The position numbers and the translations under genes are program-made. The notes under the pieces were generated by a model that worked only from the letters and a program-made list of their open reading frames with translations, searched no databases and was not told the origin of the DNA. Positions 1-64,000 of a DNA stretch of 64,000 bases are shown piece after piece. The DNA lies in NCBI RefSeq assembly GCF_017591425.1, contig NW_024465369.1:27819001-27883000 (forward strand), read 5' to 3'. The stretch's first letter is position 1. The number at the start of each line of letters is the position of its first letter. The stretch comes from Ochotona curzoniae. Its lineage: Eukaryota; Chordata; Mammalia; Lagomorpha; Ochotonidae.

Positions 1-64000
<64,000 letters not shown>

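Overview
The window is nuclear DNA from a mammal. It lies inside one large gene, read left to right: the voltage-gated sodium channel alpha subunit NaV1.2 (SCN2A). Twenty consecutive coding-exon positions are present, exons 3 to 22 when counting coding exons only. Exon 5 occurs as a neonatal and an adult copy, so there are 21 exon sequences. All have intact frames, matching splice phases and family-typical lengths. With one exon 5 they give 3,925 coding bases, about 1,308 codons, or roughly human residues 129 to 1436 of about 2,005. Exons 1-2 and 23-26 lie outside the window. The gene looks functional: I saw no stop, frameshift or missing key residue.

The organism is almost certainly a lagomorph. 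The introns are full of tRNA-derived C-repeat SINEs (CSINE), which are specific to rabbits, hares and pikas. They also hold L1 copies with a G-rich, lagomorph-type 3' end. The youngest SINEs, several with clear target-site duplications, look more pika-like than rabbit-like to me, but that is an inference.

Layout: 1-2765 is the end of intron 2, which closes with a U12-type branch site and an AC (not AG) terminus. 2766-5437 holds exons 3, 4, 5N, 5A and 6 (domain I S1 to the S5-pore loop). 5438-11329 is a long intron with a degraded L1. 11330-15240 holds exons 7-10 (domain I pore, S6 and the start of the I-II linker). 19169-23018 holds exons 11-12 (linker with PKA-type sites). 27184-37222 holds exons 13-15 (domain II), with a 6.6-kb intron 13 carrying a young twin-primed L1 and a small CT-rich retroposed fragment. 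42829-43308 and 51912-52032 are exons 16-17 (domain II S6 end, ankyrin-G motif, II-III linker). 53936-63519 holds exons 18-22 (domain III up to the selectivity-filter lysine).

I found no second host gene, no RNA gene and no undescribed system in the sense of a new gene cluster. The most interesting signals are the minor-spliceosome acceptor, the mutually exclusive exon pair with a UG-rich spacer and nearby TGCATG motifs, two recent retrotransposition events close together, perfect inverted repeats in introns 15 and 16, and two tail-to-tail SINE pairs placed just upstream of exons 15 and 20.
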